Assembly (NCBI GenBank): GCA_963281255.1
Contig: OY725493.1
Span: 62,001 to 126,000, forward strand
Source of the DNA: Aphrocallistes beatrix
Lineage: Eukaryota; Porifera; Hexactinellida; Sceptrulophora; Aphrocallistidae
Direction: 5' to 3'
DNA: 64,000 nucleotides
Shown piece by piece: positions 62,858-64,000 of this stretch. The position numbers and the translations under genes were made by a program. Below the pieces are notes generated by a model. That model was not told the DNA's origin. It did not search any database and worked only from the letters and a program-made list of their open reading frames with translations. Every line of letters begins with the position of its first letter. The first letter of the stretch is position 1.

Positions 62858-64000
62858 TAGGTCTAATCATGGTCATTGGTCAATAACATCAAAGCCAACT
62901 GTAATGTTATGTCTCTTATACTAGGAGAGCGCTAAAATGATGAACACAAATTTGATGTGGTGGAGATTTCAATCTAAATCTAAGATTATTAAGCTCTAAG
63001 TTTTATCCTGTGGAGACCTGAAGAAAGTTGAAATATTCTATTTTGGTTTAAACTCTCCTTAACTCGTGTCAATACCCTTACTCTGATATCTTCACACAAC
63101 TTTATCCTTTAAAGTTTATAGTTTGACTCCTCCTGCTATGACACAGAACAGAATTTGCTGAAGGAACAAGTTCTGTGTTGAAAGTACAAACCAATGAATT
63201 CAAATGATTGAACCATCTCAATGCTAGATTCCTGTCTCCAGAGCAGTGATAATATAAAAATTTAATTAATTTTCTGATCTTTTAAAAATATCATAGAAAT
63301 AGTTCTTAAAATTTATACAAATCTATTCATGGTAACATTATACTATGCATACAGTAAGACTATATAGACCAATCATTTCCCTTTCTAATCAATCTAGAGT
63401 TTGCTTATCAATCTATTGAATAGTATTAGGCATCCTGCACTGATAAATAGATAGATTCTCTAGCAGTTAGTATACTGAAACACTACACTACTCTATTGAA
63501 ACGATACAACCAATACTGTTCAGAACACACACGAACACAAACAATTCAAACTCTCAAAATTATTCCTCGAAAGAATAATTCGCAGCAATTCACACATTCC
63601 AATCTGAAACAAGTGAGTGCATTTGTTCTATTTATAGCAGTCTTATTTTTAGTAATTTCAGGTGCGGCGTGAGCTATAGGCGCCGAACCCGGGGGGGGGG
63701 GCGGGGGGGGAGCTCGAGCCCTCCCTGGATTCGAAGATGGCCCATAGACGCAATACTAAATTTAGGGCTGTGCCCCCCCTAGAACCCCGAAATTGTCCTT
63801 AAATTTCGCAAAGTTCGGCGCCCCTGGCGTGAGCAATACCAGACATTTTCCTGGCAAATATTCAAATTCAACCAATCATTTCAATGTTTATCGCGGGAAT
63901 CTGGATTCACAGTGGCTTAAACTTTCTTAGATACACAGTAGAACGTCAGTTATCCGCACACGGTGGGACCACAGAGGTTCTGATAACTGAGGTTCTACAT
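62858..64000 (+). repeat. Duplicated module, copy 2 (runs off the window end)
   Basis: Direct repeat of 54116-55820 at an offset of about 8.2-8.5 kb, including the same G-run (63691-63710) and the same donor-like GAAACAA|GTGAGT. The similarity continues to the last base of the window, so the full length is unknown. Confidence 0.88.

Overview
This is nuclear DNA of an intron-bearing animal. The gene set includes animal-type signalling and cytoskeletal genes (an srGAP-type F-BAR/RhoGAP/SH3 protein, Unkempt, a CDC42 small effector, IQGAP, a Ras-family GTPase), TAF10, and an NLR-like NACHT/LRR gene. Short introns, tightly packed and nested genes, many small MITE-like repeats and a death-fold/NACHT gene suggest an early-branching metazoan such as a sponge. 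That is inference; nothing in the window fixes the species. All exon boundaries were read by eye from GT/AG sites, frame continuity and family resemblance.

Layout. 0-5 kb: a kinase-like gene with a possible nuclease-like N-terminus (minus), then repeats. 4.8-6.4 kb: PP2A B55 regulatory subunit (minus). 7.5-7.8 kb: CDC42 small effector (minus). 10.5-15.9 kb: 18-exon srGAP (plus). 16.4-18.7 kb: an NHL-repeat pseudogene and an intact NHL gene (plus). 19.2-25.4 kb: IQGAP (minus). 27.1-28.5 kb: an intronless PI-PLC X-domain gene (minus). 29.0-29.9 kb: a defective DD34D mariner. 31.1-39.3 kb: 12-exon Unkempt (plus) with TAF10 nested antisense in an intron, meeting TMA16 tail to tail. 41.2-43.2 kb: a CCDC50-like coiled-coil protein with a proline-rich tail (minus). 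44.2-47.1 kb: a Ras-family GTPase (minus) with a GRF zinc-finger gene nested antisense in its intron. 47.8-51.7 kb: an 11-exon coiled-coil gene resembling paraflagellar rod proteins (minus). 52.9-60.4 kb: a divergent pair made of a short protein with only two DED-like domains and a tandem-DED/NACHT/LRR protein. Two copies of a duplicated module lie upstream and downstream of the NACHT gene, the second running off the window end.

Best candidates for something new: (1) the divergent pair, an NLR-type receptor beside a free-standing copy of its own N-terminal tandem death fold; (2) the paraflagellar-rod-like gene in an animal; (3) the kinase-like gene, which resembles Crinkler-type modules; (4) a splicing signature, with the decamer CTA(A/T)4TAG strongly over-represented and used repeatedly as the 3' splice acceptor; (5) a srGAP intron whose tandem repeat unit carries a copy of the real splice acceptor. 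Conserved housekeeping and signalling exons are GC-rich at third positions, whereas the NACHT, DED-only, PLC and kinase-like genes are AT-rich, so two coding classes sit side by side.
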